34,097 nt of DNA from an uncultured Lachnospiraceae bacterium (GTDB lineage: Bacteria > Bacillota > Clostridia > Lachnospirales > Lachnospiraceae), in NCBI GenBank assembly GCA_946632055.1, contig CAMPAR010000016.1, positions 1 to 34,097 on the forward strand. The letters are read 5' to 3'. Below are positions 16,497 through 24,914 of this stretch, in pieces. The position numbers and the translations under genes are program-made. Position 1 is the stretch's first letter. Each line of letters begins with the position of its first letter. The notes under the pieces are model-generated. The model was not told the DNA's origin and did not search any database. It saw only the letters and a list, made by a program, of their open reading frames with translations.

Positions 16497-16561
16497 GTAA
16501 GTACAATGCATTTTCGACACGATTATCACAATTCACAAATATGCTGATCAGGAGGCAAAGA

Positions 16562-18784
16562 ATGAGAACAGTTACCCCCTTCAATGAACACTGGCTTTTT
16601 CATAAGCCCGACGAGGAAAAAACGCCGGTTGACCTGCCCCACACCTGGAACGCCAAGGACGGTCAGGACGGCGGCAATGACTACTGGCGCGGAACCGCTT
16701 ATTACGAGAAGCAGTTCAAAAAGCCGGCGCTTCAATTCGGCGAACGCGTCTTCCTCGAAATCAACGGCGCCGCGATGAGCGCTTCCGTCCGCCTGAACGG
16801 GCAGCTCCTTACGGAGCACGCGGGCGGCTACTCCGCCTTCCGCACCGATCTCACGGACGCGCTTCAGGATGACAACCTTCTGGAAATCGCCGTGGACAAT
16901 TCCGAGAACGACCGCGTCTATCCGCAGATGGCCGACTTTACCTTCTACGGCGGCCTGTACCGCAGCGTCAATCTGATTACCGTTCCGTCCGCGCACTTTG
17001 AACTCGTAAAAGACGGAACCCCGGGCATCCGCGTCACGCCGCTTGTGGATCTGGAGAAGAAATGCGCCGAAGTCACCGTCACGGCCTGGGCAACGGGCGG
17101 CGACCGGGTTGTCTTCACACTGCCCGCCGAGGACGGCGAAAAGATCCTGACATCCGAGCTTCACGACGGCATCGCGGAAGTCGTTTTCACGCTTGAAAAC
17201 GTTCACCTCTGGGACGGTCTTTGTGATCCGTATCTTTACTGCGTGAAAGCCGAGCTCTGTTCCGGCGATACGGTCTCGGACTGCATTTTCTCCCGCTTCG
17301 GCTGCCGCGTCTTCGAAATTGATCCCGAGAAGGGCTTCTTCTTAAACGGACGCGCCTATCCGCTCCGGGGCGTATCGCGCCATCAGGACCGGCTTGGGCT
17401 CGGAAACGCGATCACCGTCAAGGAACACCGGGAGGATATTGAGATCGCGCTTGAAATCGGCGCGAACACCCTGCGCCTCGCGCACTATCAGCACGCGCAG
17501 GAATTCTATGATCTCTGCGACGAAAAGGGCCTCATTGTCTGGGCGGAAATTCCGTATATCACCCGGCATATGCCAAACGGCCGTGAAAACACGATCTCCC
17601 AGATGAGGGAGCTGATCACCCAGTGCCATCATCATCCCTCGATCTTCTGCTGGGGGCTTTCGAACGAAATCTCCGCTTCCGGCGGCGTCACGGACGATCT
17701 TCTCGAAAACCACCGGATTCTGAACGAGCTCTGCCATAAGATGGACCCCACGCGCCCGACGACAATGGCGCACGCCTTCATGCTGGAGCAGGAAAGCCCG
17801 CTGATCGGCATCGCGGATCTCGGCGCCTACAACCTGTATTTTGGCTGGTACCTGGGAGAACTCGAGCAGAACGACAGCTTCCTCGATGAATACCATGAGA
17901 AATTCCCGGAGCGCCCCTTAGGCTTCTCCGAGTACGGTGCGGACGCGAATCCCGCTTTCCACTCCTCCGCTCCGGAGCGCAGCGATTACACGGAAGAATA
18001 CCAGTGTGTCTATCATGAGCACCTTCTTCAGTGCATCGAAGAGCGGCCCTACCTCTTTGCCACCCACGTCTGGAATCTCTTTGATTTCGCGGCCGACGGC
18101 CGGGATGAGGGCGGCAAGAACGGCCAGAATCAGAAAGGACTTGTGACCTTTGACCGCAAGACCCGCAAGGACGCGTTCTATCTCTACAAGGCCGCCTGGT
18201 CGCAGGAGCCCTTTGTCCATCTCTGCGGCTCGCGCTATGCGGACCGCGCCGAGGAAGTGACGGAGGTCAAGGTCTACTCGAACCTCGGCCGCGTATCGCT
18301 TTATGTGGACGGAAAGCTCCTGGAAACGCAGGAAGGCCGCCGGATCTTCCGCTTCCGCGTGCCGATCACGGGCGAGCACGAGCTTCACGTCACAGCAGAA
18401 GGAAGCCTTTCGGGTGCCGCCGCGACTGCTGAAGATACGATGCGCATCCGCCGCGTATCGGAGCCGAATCCCGCTTATTTCTTCGGGAAGAAAAAGGTGG
18501 TCAACTGGTTCGATAAAGAGGACCTGAAGGAAGGCTTCTTCTCGATCCACGACACCTTCGGCGAGCTGATGTCGAATCCCGCCGCTGCCGCCGTCGTCGG
18601 CCCGATCATGCAGAAGGCCCGTGACAGCCGGGGCGACGTGGCAAAATCCACGGCGGACAATCCGAACCTCCAGAAAATGATGGCCTCGATGCGCTTCGAT
18701 TCGATGCTGAAGGCCGCCGGAGACGCAATTCCGGAAGAAGCCGTCCGCGCGATGAACGCCGCGCTGCAGCGGATTCCGAAGTGA
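16562..18784 (+). CDS. Glycoside hydrolase family 2 (beta-galactosidase/beta-glucuronidase type)
   Basis: A 740-aa cytoplasmic glycosidase with the GH2 domain order: jelly-roll sugar-binding domain (LPHTWNAKDGQDGGNDYWRG, about 25-45), immunoglobulin-like domain, TIM barrel, and C-terminal accessory domains. The barrel has RGVSRHQDRLG. The acid/base Glu369 is in WGLSNEIS and the nucleophile Glu457 is in GFSEYGADAN, so it should be active. The tail from about 660 on (NWFDKEDLKEGFFSIHDTFGELM onward) is a helical extension seen in Clostridia GH2 proteins. No signal peptide, so it probably acts on imported oligosaccharides. The start is the ATG at 16562 with AGGAGG 6 nt upstream; an upstream in-frame ATG at 16541 is weaker. 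The exact sugar cannot be decided from the sequence. Confidence 0.92.
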   Translation: MRTVTPFNEHWLFHKPDEEKTPVDLPHTWNAKDGQDGGNDYWRGTAYYEKQFKKPALQFGERVFLEINGAAMSASVRLNGQLLTEHAGGYSAFRTDLTDALQDDNLLEIAVDNSENDRVYPQMADFTFYGGLYRSVNLITVPSAHFELVKDGTPGIRVTPLVDLEKKCAEVTVTAWATGGDRVVFTLPAEDGEKILTSELHDGIAEVVFTLENVHLWDGLCDPYLYCVKAELCSGDTVSDCIFSRFGCRVFEIDPEKGFFLNGRAYPLRGVSRHQDRLGLGNAITVKEHREDIEIALEIGANTLRLAHYQHAQEFYDLCDEKGLIVWAEIPYITRHMPNGRENTISQMRELITQCHHHPSIFCWGLSNEISASGGVTDDLLENHRILNELCHKMDPTRPTTMAHAFMLEQESPLIGIADLGAYNLYFGWYLGELEQNDSFLDEYHEKFPERPLGFSEYGADANPAFHSSAPERSDYTEEYQCVYHEHLLQCIEERPYLFATHVWNLFDFAADGRDEGGKNGQNQKGLVTFDRKTRKDAFYLYKAAWSQEPFVHLCGSRYADRAEEVTEVKVYSNLGRVSLYVDGKLLETQEGRRIFRFRVPITGEHELHVTAEGSLSGAAATAEDTMRIRRVSEPNPAYFFGKKKVVNWFDKEDLKEGFFSIHDTFGELMSNPAAAAVVGPIMQKARDSRGDVAKSTADNPNLQKMMASMRFDSMLKAAGDAIPEEAVRAMNAALQRIPK

Positions 18785-18806
18785 TCCCGCAGGCGAGTTA
18801 CATACT

Positions 18807-18847
18807 TACAGGAACACCCCGGGGAAAAAACCCGGGGTGTTCCTGTA
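18807..18847. terminator. Long perfect hairpin between convergent genes
   Basis: A 17-bp perfect stem (18807-18823 with 18831-18847; core ACAGGAACACCCCGGG) encloses a GAAAAAA loop. It lies between the GH2 stop (18784) and the isomerase stop (18859). Neither strand has a proper U-tract after the stem, so it may instead act as an mRNA 3'-end protector. Confidence 0.6.
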
Positions 18848-18858
18848 TACATAATGAA

Positions 18859-19500
18859 TTATCCTACAATCTCCTTCACCTTCGCACCGATCTTCTCGTC
18901 CTTGCAGTCCCGGAAGAAGTATTCCCTGAAATGCTCTCCGCCGAAAGCGCCCTTCACAAGCTCCGGATCCAGACGGTCCAGAATATCGCACATGTCGGTA
19001 TTGTGCGTAATCGTCTTGACCACGTCGAGAATCTTCTTGTTCCTCTGCTCCGGCACGACACGCTCCGGCGGATATCCGCCGCCGCCTTCGCACTCGAAGG
19101 TCTTCTCGAAGATGTATTTCAGATTCACTTCACCGCCCCAGCCGAAGCCTTCCGCATAGGGGATCGCGATCGCGTTGCCGTCATTGACCTGCCGGAAAAG
19201 GAAGCCGTCGAGCGGCGTCACCACATGTCCGCAGAGAACGCCGGGGAAGCTGTTCAGGGCGAGCATCGCACCTTCACCGGTTCCGCAGCCGGTAACGACA
19301 AAGTCCGCCGCGCCGGAATTCAGGAGCGTCGCCGCAAGGACGCCAGCGATTACATAGGTAATCTGGTTCTCCTGATCCGCCGTATACATTCCGTAGTTCA
19401 CGACCTCGTGACCCAGCGGCTCCACAACCGACTTCAGGGTTTCCGCGATCATCGCATTCTTGGCCGCCTGCGAGTTCTCGTTAATCAGTGCAATTTTCAT
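18859..19500 (-). CDS. RpiB/LacA/LacB-family sugar-phosphate isomerase, extended form
   Basis: A 213-aa cytoplasmic isomerase. The core starts MKIALINENSQAAKN and has the RpiB-type active-site loop FVVTGCGTGEGAMLALN, whose Cys matches the catalytic cysteine of RpiB. It continues with FPGVLCGHV and NDGNAIAIPYAEGFG. RpiB enzymes are about 150 aa; this one has about 60 extra C-terminal residues (IFEKTFECEGGGGYPPERV onward), including a Gly-rich loop. Family members interconvert ribose-5-phosphate/ribulose-5-phosphate or galactose-6-phosphate/tagatose-6-phosphate; the substrate cannot be chosen here. The start is the ATG at 19500 with an AGAGGAG site 9 nt upstream. It lies 27 nt after the HD-GYP-like gene and is probably cotranscribed with it. 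Confidence 0.85.
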   Translation of the reverse strand: MKIALINENSQAAKNAMIAETLKSVVEPLGHEVVNYGMYTADQENQITYVIAGVLAATLLNSGAADFVVTGCGTGEGAMLALNSFPGVLCGHVVTPLDGFLFRQVNDGNAIAIPYAEGFGWGGEVNLKYIFEKTFECEGGGGYPPERVVPEQRNKKILDVVKTITHNTDMCDILDRLDPELVKGAFGGEHFREYFFRDCKDEKIGAKVKEIVG

Positions 19501-19527
19501 TTTCTGTTCTCCTCTCAATGCTTTCCT

Positions 19528-21330
19528 TTATAAGGTGTAGCTGTCATAGACTTCTCTGAAAAAAGCCTCCCGGCTTCCGAAAAGGATCTCCGACAGTTCC
19601 TTCTTCAATTTTTCATCCCCGAGATAGCGTGTGACCATCGGGGAAAAGCGCCGTCCTTCCTCCGCATAGATTTCCGCCAGCGCTTCCTCCAGATCCGTAA
19701 AGCCCCCTTCCTGCAGGAATACTGCGACTGCCGCGATATCCGTCATCATCCGGTAAGGCGAGCGGGTCCGGATGTAGTCCTCCGGGTATCCTCCCTGGCC
19801 GTTATACCAGGCGTGATGTCCGAAGGCGATGTCCGCAAACTTCTCCGTCGAGGGGTTCTTCAGAAGATCCTCCTGCCCGGACCGGGTGTGGACTCTCATG
19901 ATCTGGTCCTCTTCATCGAAGAGGTTCCGGGTCGACATCGTGCGCGCGAGGTTCATTTTCAGCAGGCCGAAATCGTGATACAGGCCGCAGTCCGCCGCGT
20001 ACTGCAGGATCCGCTCCTCCTTCGCGTCCGGGTTCTGAATCGCCTTCACAAAGGGGATATCGTCGAAGAAGTCCGGCTCCGAGGCGAGGATCCTCGCCGC
20101 GATCGAACGCATCAGCTCTCCTGTGATCCGCCCCTCCACATATTCTCTCGGGAACATCCGCTTCATGAGAATTCCGGAAACCTCGCGGAAGCTCCGCGTC
20201 CCGGCGGTTTCATGATAGCCGGAAATGACCAGCGTGATTTCATAACGGAAAAAAACGTCCTGATTTTCCGTCGGACAGCTGAGGATCGTCTTCAGCATCT
20301 TCTCATAGGCTTCCGACAGAAACTGCCGCTTCTCCGGGTCCTCCAGGAGCGACGGATTCGTGCGAAGAAGCTCCCCGTAATAGACCGGAAGCTGAACGTT
20401 TCCGTAGAGTCCGGACATGTCATAGCGGTCGTAGGGCTGAAGGCGGATCAGTTTTTCCAGCCGGCTGCAGGTCGTGGCAAGGTCCGCGAAGCCGCAGCTG
20501 TACTCCATCTCATAATACGGCCAGAGCCAGCGGATATTCGGGTTCTCCTGGTCCTTTTCCGGCTCGAAAACCGCAAGACAGGCTTCCAGAATTTCCGAAA
20601 GCTCCGACGGGGACAGTCCGCCCTTCGAGAGCATGCTCCGATTCGCGCTCATCTGCTGATTGGAGGCACGCAGGAAACGGTCCCAGGGAAGGCCAGGCGC
20701 GAGCTCCCTGTAGTACGGATCCCGGATGATTTTCAGGATCCTCGAAGTCACCGCCACGCGCTTCTTCCGGTCCACGGCGCAGATCGCGATGTTCGCGAGC
20801 GACCGGATGATATAGCCCTTCGTCTCCTCGCTCTCAATCTCCGCGAAAAACTTCAGATACGAGCCCGCTTCCGTAAACAGCATTTCGTTGCGGAAAAAGA
20901 ACCGCGCCGCCACGCGCTTATCCATCCCCTGAAGCGCCCGGTTCAGATAATAGTGCCCCATCCCGAGCTTGTAAAGCTCCATGATGATGCGGTCCCGGTC
21001 GCGGTCATGACGGGCAAGTGACAGCAGGGCGTCGTGAATCACGACATAGATTCCGTTGTCCAGATTGGTATTCCAGTCCATCAGGCGGTCGGCGAAGGCA
21101 AGAAGCCCGTCGATCGTGTCCTGATCTGCTTCATACAGCCGGTCAAGAACCGGGAAGAGCTTCTCCGAAAGAAGCCTTGTGTTCTCGGCCTTTCTTCGGA
21201 CAATTTCTTCTTCGGCCTCCATCCGCCGCAGATACCAGTCGTCAAACGACGAATGCTCCGCGTCGGTTTCCGCAATCAGCGCCGCGATCCGCTCTGTGTT
21301 TTCAATGATTTTTTCCTGATATGCAACCAT
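19528..21330 (-). CDS. Helical protein with divergent HD-GYP domain
   Basis: A 600-aa soluble protein. Residues 1 to about 430 are predicted helical and may be TPR-like; I recognise no named domain there. The C-terminal part carries the HD-GYP metal ligands in order: YHDFG (His452, Asp453), VHTRSG (His481), GHHAWYNGQGGYP (His505, His506; GYP at 514-516) and MMTDIA (Asp531). The usual HHExxDGxGYP has become HHAWYNGQGGYP, with Glu to Ala and Asp to Asn. HD-GYP domains hydrolyse cyclic dinucleotides such as c-di-GMP; activity here is uncertain. A CGGGGGTG ribosome site precedes the ATG. The gene lies 24 nt after the hybrid kinase, suggesting an output partner. Confidence 0.7.
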   Translation of the reverse strand: MVAYQEKIIENTERIAALIAETDAEHSSFDDWYLRRMEAEEEIVRRKAENTRLLSEKLFPVLDRLYEADQDTIDGLLAFADRLMDWNTNLDNGIYVVIHDALLSLARHDRDRDRIIMELYKLGMGHYYLNRALQGMDKRVAARFFFRNEMLFTEAGSYLKFFAEIESEETKGYIIRSLANIAICAVDRKKRVAVTSRILKIIRDPYYRELAPGLPWDRFLRASNQQMSANRSMLSKGGLSPSELSEILEACLAVFEPEKDQENPNIRWLWPYYEMEYSCGFADLATTCSRLEKLIRLQPYDRYDMSGLYGNVQLPVYYGELLRTNPSLLEDPEKRQFLSEAYEKMLKTILSCPTENQDVFFRYEITLVISGYHETAGTRSFREVSGILMKRMFPREYVEGRITGELMRSIAARILASEPDFFDDIPFVKAIQNPDAKEERILQYAADCGLYHDFGLLKMNLARTMSTRNLFDEEDQIMRVHTRSGQEDLLKNPSTEKFADIAFGHHAWYNGQGGYPEDYIRTRSPYRMMTDIAAVAVFLQEGGFTDLEEALAEIYAEEGRRFSPMVTRYLGDEKLKKELSEILFGSREAFFREVYDSYTL

Positions 21331-21354
21331 ACGGCACCCCCGAGGAATCCGGCT

Positions 21355-22965
21355 TCAGCTCAGCCGGCGGAGCACCTGCATCAGGGCCGTCATATCAATC
21401 GGTTTCGCCAGGTGGCCGTCCATTCCGGCGTTTCTGGCCTTTTCAATATCCTCCGCGAAGGCGTTGGCGGTCATGGCGTAGATCGGAATCCGCTTCGCGT
21501 CCTCTCTTGAGAGCGCCCGGATTTCACGCGACGCCGTATAGCCGTCCATGAGCGGCATCTGGATATCCATCAGAATGACCGCGAAATGCCCCGGCTCCGA
21601 GGCCTCGAAGAGCTGCAGTGCTTCTTTTCCGTTTTCGGCGGTCTCGATCCCCGCGCCGGTCGCGATCAGTATTTCCTTCGCGATTTCGCGGTTGATCATA
21701 TTGTCTTCGGCAAGAAGAATATGCTTTCCGCCAAGATCCGGGATGCCGCCGTTTCCGTCCCTAACGGAGGAAGCCGCGGACAGCGCGTCGATCAGCGTGC
21801 CAAGGAGCGACTTCCGGAAAAACGGTACCGGAAGATATCGGTCGATTCCGGCGCGTTCCGCCCGGTATTCGATCTCCTCGAAACGGCACTCTTTCGCCAG
21901 AATCATCACGAGATGCGGGTAGGACTTCCTGAAATACGAAGCCGCCTCGAAGATATCGTCGTCGGCGCAAAGCTCCTGCCCAAGGATCACGCCGTCAACC
22001 GTTTCCTTATGATAATCGGCCTCCGTGAGCGCCGAGACCGCCTCCGCAATTGTGGAAACAATCTCAAGCTGAAGGCCGCTGCCCTCCAGATACTGTTTAT
22101 AATTCGAGATGATGCCGGGATCGTTTTCAATCAGGACGACCCGCTTTCCCTGCAGTTCCTCGGTGTGCACGGTCAGCTTCTCGAAGCGGAGCGGGATCCG
22201 AATCCGGACCTTCGTACCTTCTCCTTCCCGGCTTTCGATTTCGATCGTCCCTTCCATGGCGTCGATCAGCTTCTTCACGATGCTCATCCCGAGGCCTGTG
22301 CCTTCGATGCCGGAAACCGTGCTGGAATTCACGCGCTCGAAGGGATCGAAAATGCGCCGCAGGAAATCCTCGCTCATGCCGATACCGTTATCTTCACACT
22401 CGAAGATCAGCGCGCAGCGCTCCCCGAGGCTCTCTTCGGAAACCCGCACGCGGATGTTTCCGCCCTCTTCCGTGTATTTGACGGCGTTGCTGATGATATT
22501 GACATAGATCTGCCGTAAGCGGAGGGCGTCGCCGTACAGGCTTTCCCGGACAATCTCCCCGCTTTCGAAGCTGAAATGATGTCCGCGCGCGTCACTCATC
22601 GGCCGCACGATCACAAGCACGTCGTGCAGAAGATCGCTGAGCTGAAACAGCTCTTCCTGAATCCGCATGCGGCCGGAATTGATCCTCGACATATCGAGGA
22701 CGTCATTGATCAGGGACAGGAGATGTCCGCTCGCAATCTCGATTTTGTCCAGCGCATCCATCACCCGGTTCTTTTCGTCAATATGGTTCTTGGCGAGCGC
22801 GGTCATTCCCACGATCGCGTTCATCGGCGTACGGATATCGTGGGACATATTGCTCAGGAAATTTTCCTTCGCTTCGGAAGCGGCCTCCACCTCCTTCAGG
22901 CGTACGCGGAGCTCTTCGCATTCCTGCTGCAGCTCCTCAATCCGCCGGATGCTGTTCTCTGTCAC
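21355..22965 (-). CDS. Soluble hybrid histidine kinase with pseudo-receiver and receiver domains
   Basis: A 536-aa cytoplasmic kinase without a membrane helix or sensor domain. A short coiled coil (IEELQQECEELRVRL) leads to the HisKA box FLSNMSHDIRTPMN (phospho-His42). The HATPase domain has NAVKYTEEGG, DNGIGM and GTGLGMSIVKKL. The first receiver-like domain (RVVLIENDPG) lacks the phospho-acceptor Asp: the strand reads GVILGQEL. The second receiver (ILLAEDNMINR) has the Asp in LMDIQMPLMDG and Lys-Pro in HLAKPI, so it is intact. The start is the GTG at 22965 with an AAAGGA site; the in-frame ATG at 23016 has none. The stimulus must come from a partner protein. It is followed after 24 nt by the HD-GYP-like gene. 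Confidence 0.87.
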   Translation of the reverse strand: MTENSIRRIEELQQECEELRVRLKEVEAASEAKENFLSNMSHDIRTPMNAIVGMTALAKNHIDEKNRVMDALDKIEIASGHLLSLINDVLDMSRINSGRMRIQEELFQLSDLLHDVLVIVRPMSDARGHHFSFESGEIVRESLYGDALRLRQIYVNIISNAVKYTEEGGNIRVRVSEESLGERCALIFECEDNGIGMSEDFLRRIFDPFERVNSSTVSGIEGTGLGMSIVKKLIDAMEGTIEIESREGEGTKVRIRIPLRFEKLTVHTEELQGKRVVLIENDPGIISNYKQYLEGSGLQLEIVSTIAEAVSALTEADYHKETVDGVILGQELCADDDIFEAASYFRKSYPHLVMILAKECRFEEIEYRAERAGIDRYLPVPFFRKSLLGTLIDALSAASSVRDGNGGIPDLGGKHILLAEDNMINREIAKEILIATGAGIETAENGKEALQLFEASEPGHFAVILMDIQMPLMDGYTASREIRALSREDAKRIPIYAMTANAFAEDIEKARNAGMDGHLAKPIDMTALMQVLRRLS

Positions 22966-23019
22966 AGTTCGTTCCTTTCCGGTTCGTCGGTTACGGACCC
23001 TGTGTCCTACATACATGAA

Positions 23020-23052
23020 CGCCCAGAGTGACCGTTTCCGTCACTCTGAGCG
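23020..23052 (-). other. Hairpin upstream of the hybrid kinase gene
   Basis: A 9-bp perfect stem CAGAGTGAC/GTCACTCTG (23024-23032 with 23040-23048), extended by CGC/GCG beyond one mismatch. It lies in the 111-bp gap after the TPM gene stop. No U-tract follows on the minus strand and no clear promoter was seen for the kinase, so it could be a weak terminator, a processing site or a leader attenuator. Confidence 0.45.
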
Positions 23053-23076
23053 AATGAATTGATCTGCCTTCCGGCA

Positions 23077-23856
23077 TCAGAACGAAGCTCCTCCGCCATG
23101 ATGCCCGTCGGAGCCCGAGGACGAATCAATGGTGCTCGGTCCTCCGCCGCTGTCCGAAGACTGCTGGCGTTCGATGTGCCGCACTTCGGTCGTGGTGCCC
23201 ATGAAACGGTCGTTCGCGCGAAGCGGAACCGTCCCGTTGTCCTTCCGGTAGAAGGTCTTCGGCGTCGCCGGCTGCCGTTTATGCCTTCCGATCAGGATGC
23301 CGGAGAGCGCGCCGCCGCCCGCAAGGCCGGAGGTCAGCCAGCCCCAGATCGTTCCGAAGAAGCCGGGCTTTGTAGCGCCGTAGGCGTCGTCCACAAACTG
23401 CATCGAAGCGCCGTAATAATTGCCCTGGGACATATAATCCCGGACCGTTCCCTGAACGATTCCGTCGATATCGCCGTCCGACAGACGCCAGTTTTTATTG
23501 ACATTGTATTCGTCCACAAAGAAGAAGCGGTTCGCCATATCCACATAGAAGCAGATGGTCTCCTTCTCTTCTCCGTATCCGCCGCCGGAAGAGACGAAGC
23601 TGTTGTTGCACTTCTCCGCTTCCGCGCGGTAATCGTTTGACGCGGGGCTGTCGGTAAAGACGACGATGAAATCCGCCTGCACCTTGTCGCGAAGCTCCAG
23701 AATGTGATTCTGAATCTGCTGTTCCTGCTCGGCTGTCAGGAAATCGCCCTGATCAAAGACATAGTTCGAAACTGCCGGCCAGGAGGCTTTCGAGCATCCG
23801 GCCAGAAGGAACAAAGCCGCGAGGGCCGTAAGAATTAATACCGCTGTTTTTCTCAT
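23077..23856 (-). CDS. TPM-domain lipoprotein (YgcG-like)
   Basis: A 259-aa predicted lipoprotein. The signal ends at LLAGC (Cys21). The TPM domain follows (FDQGDFLTAEQEQQIQNHIL ... ADFIVVFTDS), then a Gly/hydrophobic membrane segment (FFGTIWGWLTSGLAGG...GILIG, about 167-188) and a basic, disordered tail ending in SGSDGHHGGGASF, as in YgcG proteins. TPM domains are known from thylakoid photosystem repair factors and bacterial envelope proteins; their function here is unknown. The ATG overlaps the stop of the zinc-ribbon gene by one base (TGATG), so the two are translationally coupled. It is the third gene of the 25940 operon. Confidence 0.85.
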   Translation of the reverse strand: MRKTAVLILTALAALFLLAGCSKASWPAVSNYVFDQGDFLTAEQEQQIQNHILELRDKVQADFIVVFTDSPASNDYRAEAEKCNNSFVSSGGGYGEEKETICFYVDMANRFFFVDEYNVNKNWRLSDGDIDGIVQGTVRDYMSQGNYYGASMQFVDDAYGATKPGFFGTIWGWLTSGLAGGGALSGILIGRHKRQPATPKTFYRKDNGTVPLRANDRFMGTTTEVRHIERQQSSDSGGGPSTIDSSSGSDGHHGGGASF

Positions 23857-24902
23857 CAGAAGACCCTCCCCAAAAGAAATGCAATCAGGAAGAATACCGC
23901 AAACGCAATTCCGAAGATGGCCAGGGCTTTCAGGCGGCTGTAGGGAACCACACCGTCAATTTCCCCGGTTTCGCCGTTCATGTACAGCGGGTACTTCTTG
24001 CCCATGTACTCGAAGATCAGCGTCCAGATCGGAAGATAAACATATTCCGCGCGCTGGTCCGTATAGTTCACCTGTGAGCTGACAATATTGACGGTTTCGT
24101 AATCGGTAATCGTCGCGCGCGCGTCGTTCACCATGTTCTGTTCCACCTGCGGCCGGATCTTTTCATTGAGATCCGCGGCCGAATAGTCATAGGTGTCCGC
24201 CGTAAAGCCTGCCATATAGGGCATGGTAAAGTTCACCAGCTTCGTAAAGTCAAAGGGCTCCAGCACATGCATGTTCTCGTCCGGGAAAGCCTCGGAGGCG
24301 TCCGCGGGAACATTCTCATAGGCCGTCTGAACCGTACGGTCCAGCTCGTAATGATCGGTTTCAATGATCTCGTCGTCGCCCTGACGCGTGACGCGCATGT
24401 TCAGTCCCTCGCCCTGAAGCGAGACGTTTCCGGCATAGCTGTACAGCCAGTACGGAACGTAGACGCCGGTCACCTTGTCCATGGTCGCGGCGGATTTGAA
24501 CTTTCCGGGCGTCAGAAGGCCGGTTCCCTTCCAGGTCTTGAACTTGTTCTGTGCTTCCTTCTTGTCAAACTGGAACGGAAGCACGCGGCTCGGACGGTAC
24601 TGCCCCGCAAAGCGGCTGTCGATCAGCGCCGGGCTCTTGCAGTACGGGCAGAACGTCGCAGCCGTATGGTCATTTGTGGTCAGCGGGCCGCCGCAGGCCG
24701 GACACACCATGTTTTCCGCGCCGCTTCCTGAATTGTCTGCCCTTTCCTGACCGGTCAGGCCCACCGGCTTTCCGTCAGCCCCCTTCTGGTCCACCGCACT
24801 GATGGCCTGCGTGTTCCTGCAGTTCGGACAGATCATCTCGTCCGTTCCGGGACGGTACTGAAGCGCCCCGCCGCAGCTCGGACATTTGTAGATACGGATC
24901 AT
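23856..24902 (-). CDS. Double zinc-ribbon membrane-anchored protein
   Basis: A 348-aa protein. Two zinc ribbons lie in the N-terminal part: YKCPSCGGALQY...MICPNCRN (about 6-29) and MVCPACGGPLTT...TFCPYCKS (about 65-90), resembling TFIIB-type ribbons. A domain follows with RVLPFQFDKKEAQNKFKTW and VTGVYVPYWLYSY, typical of Firmicutes zinc-ribbon membrane proteins. One C-terminal helix (about 325-345, LAIFGIAFAVFFLIAFLLG) anchors it, so the ribbons probably face the cytoplasm. AAAGGAGGT precedes the ATG. It is coupled to the TPM gene and 12 nt after the polytopic membrane protein gene. The molecular role is unknown; envelope quality control is a guess from context. Confidence 0.8.
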   Translation of the reverse strand: MIRIYKCPSCGGALQYRPGTDEMICPNCRNTQAISAVDQKGADGKPVGLTGQERADNSGSGAENMVCPACGGPLTTNDHTAATFCPYCKSPALIDSRFAGQYRPSRVLPFQFDKKEAQNKFKTWKGTGLLTPGKFKSAATMDKVTGVYVPYWLYSYAGNVSLQGEGLNMRVTRQGDDEIIETDHYELDRTVQTAYENVPADASEAFPDENMHVLEPFDFTKLVNFTMPYMAGFTADTYDYSAADLNEKIRPQVEQNMVNDARATITDYETVNIVSSQVNYTDQRAEYVYLPIWTLIFEYMGKKYPLYMNGETGEIDGVVPYSRLKALAIFGIAFAVFFLIAFLLGRVF

Positions 24903-24914
24903 ATCCCACCTCCT

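Noticed and set aside
16258..16584. N-terminal extension of the VYAGP protein to an upstream ATG
   Set aside because: The operon promoter (16345-16373) lies inside this extension and a strong AGGAGG site precedes the ATG at 16257.
19813..21021. Plus-strand open frame of about 400 codons opposite the HD-GYP-like gene
   Set aside because: The minus-strand frame contains ordered HD-GYP ligands and a ribosome site; the plus-strand frame has neither.
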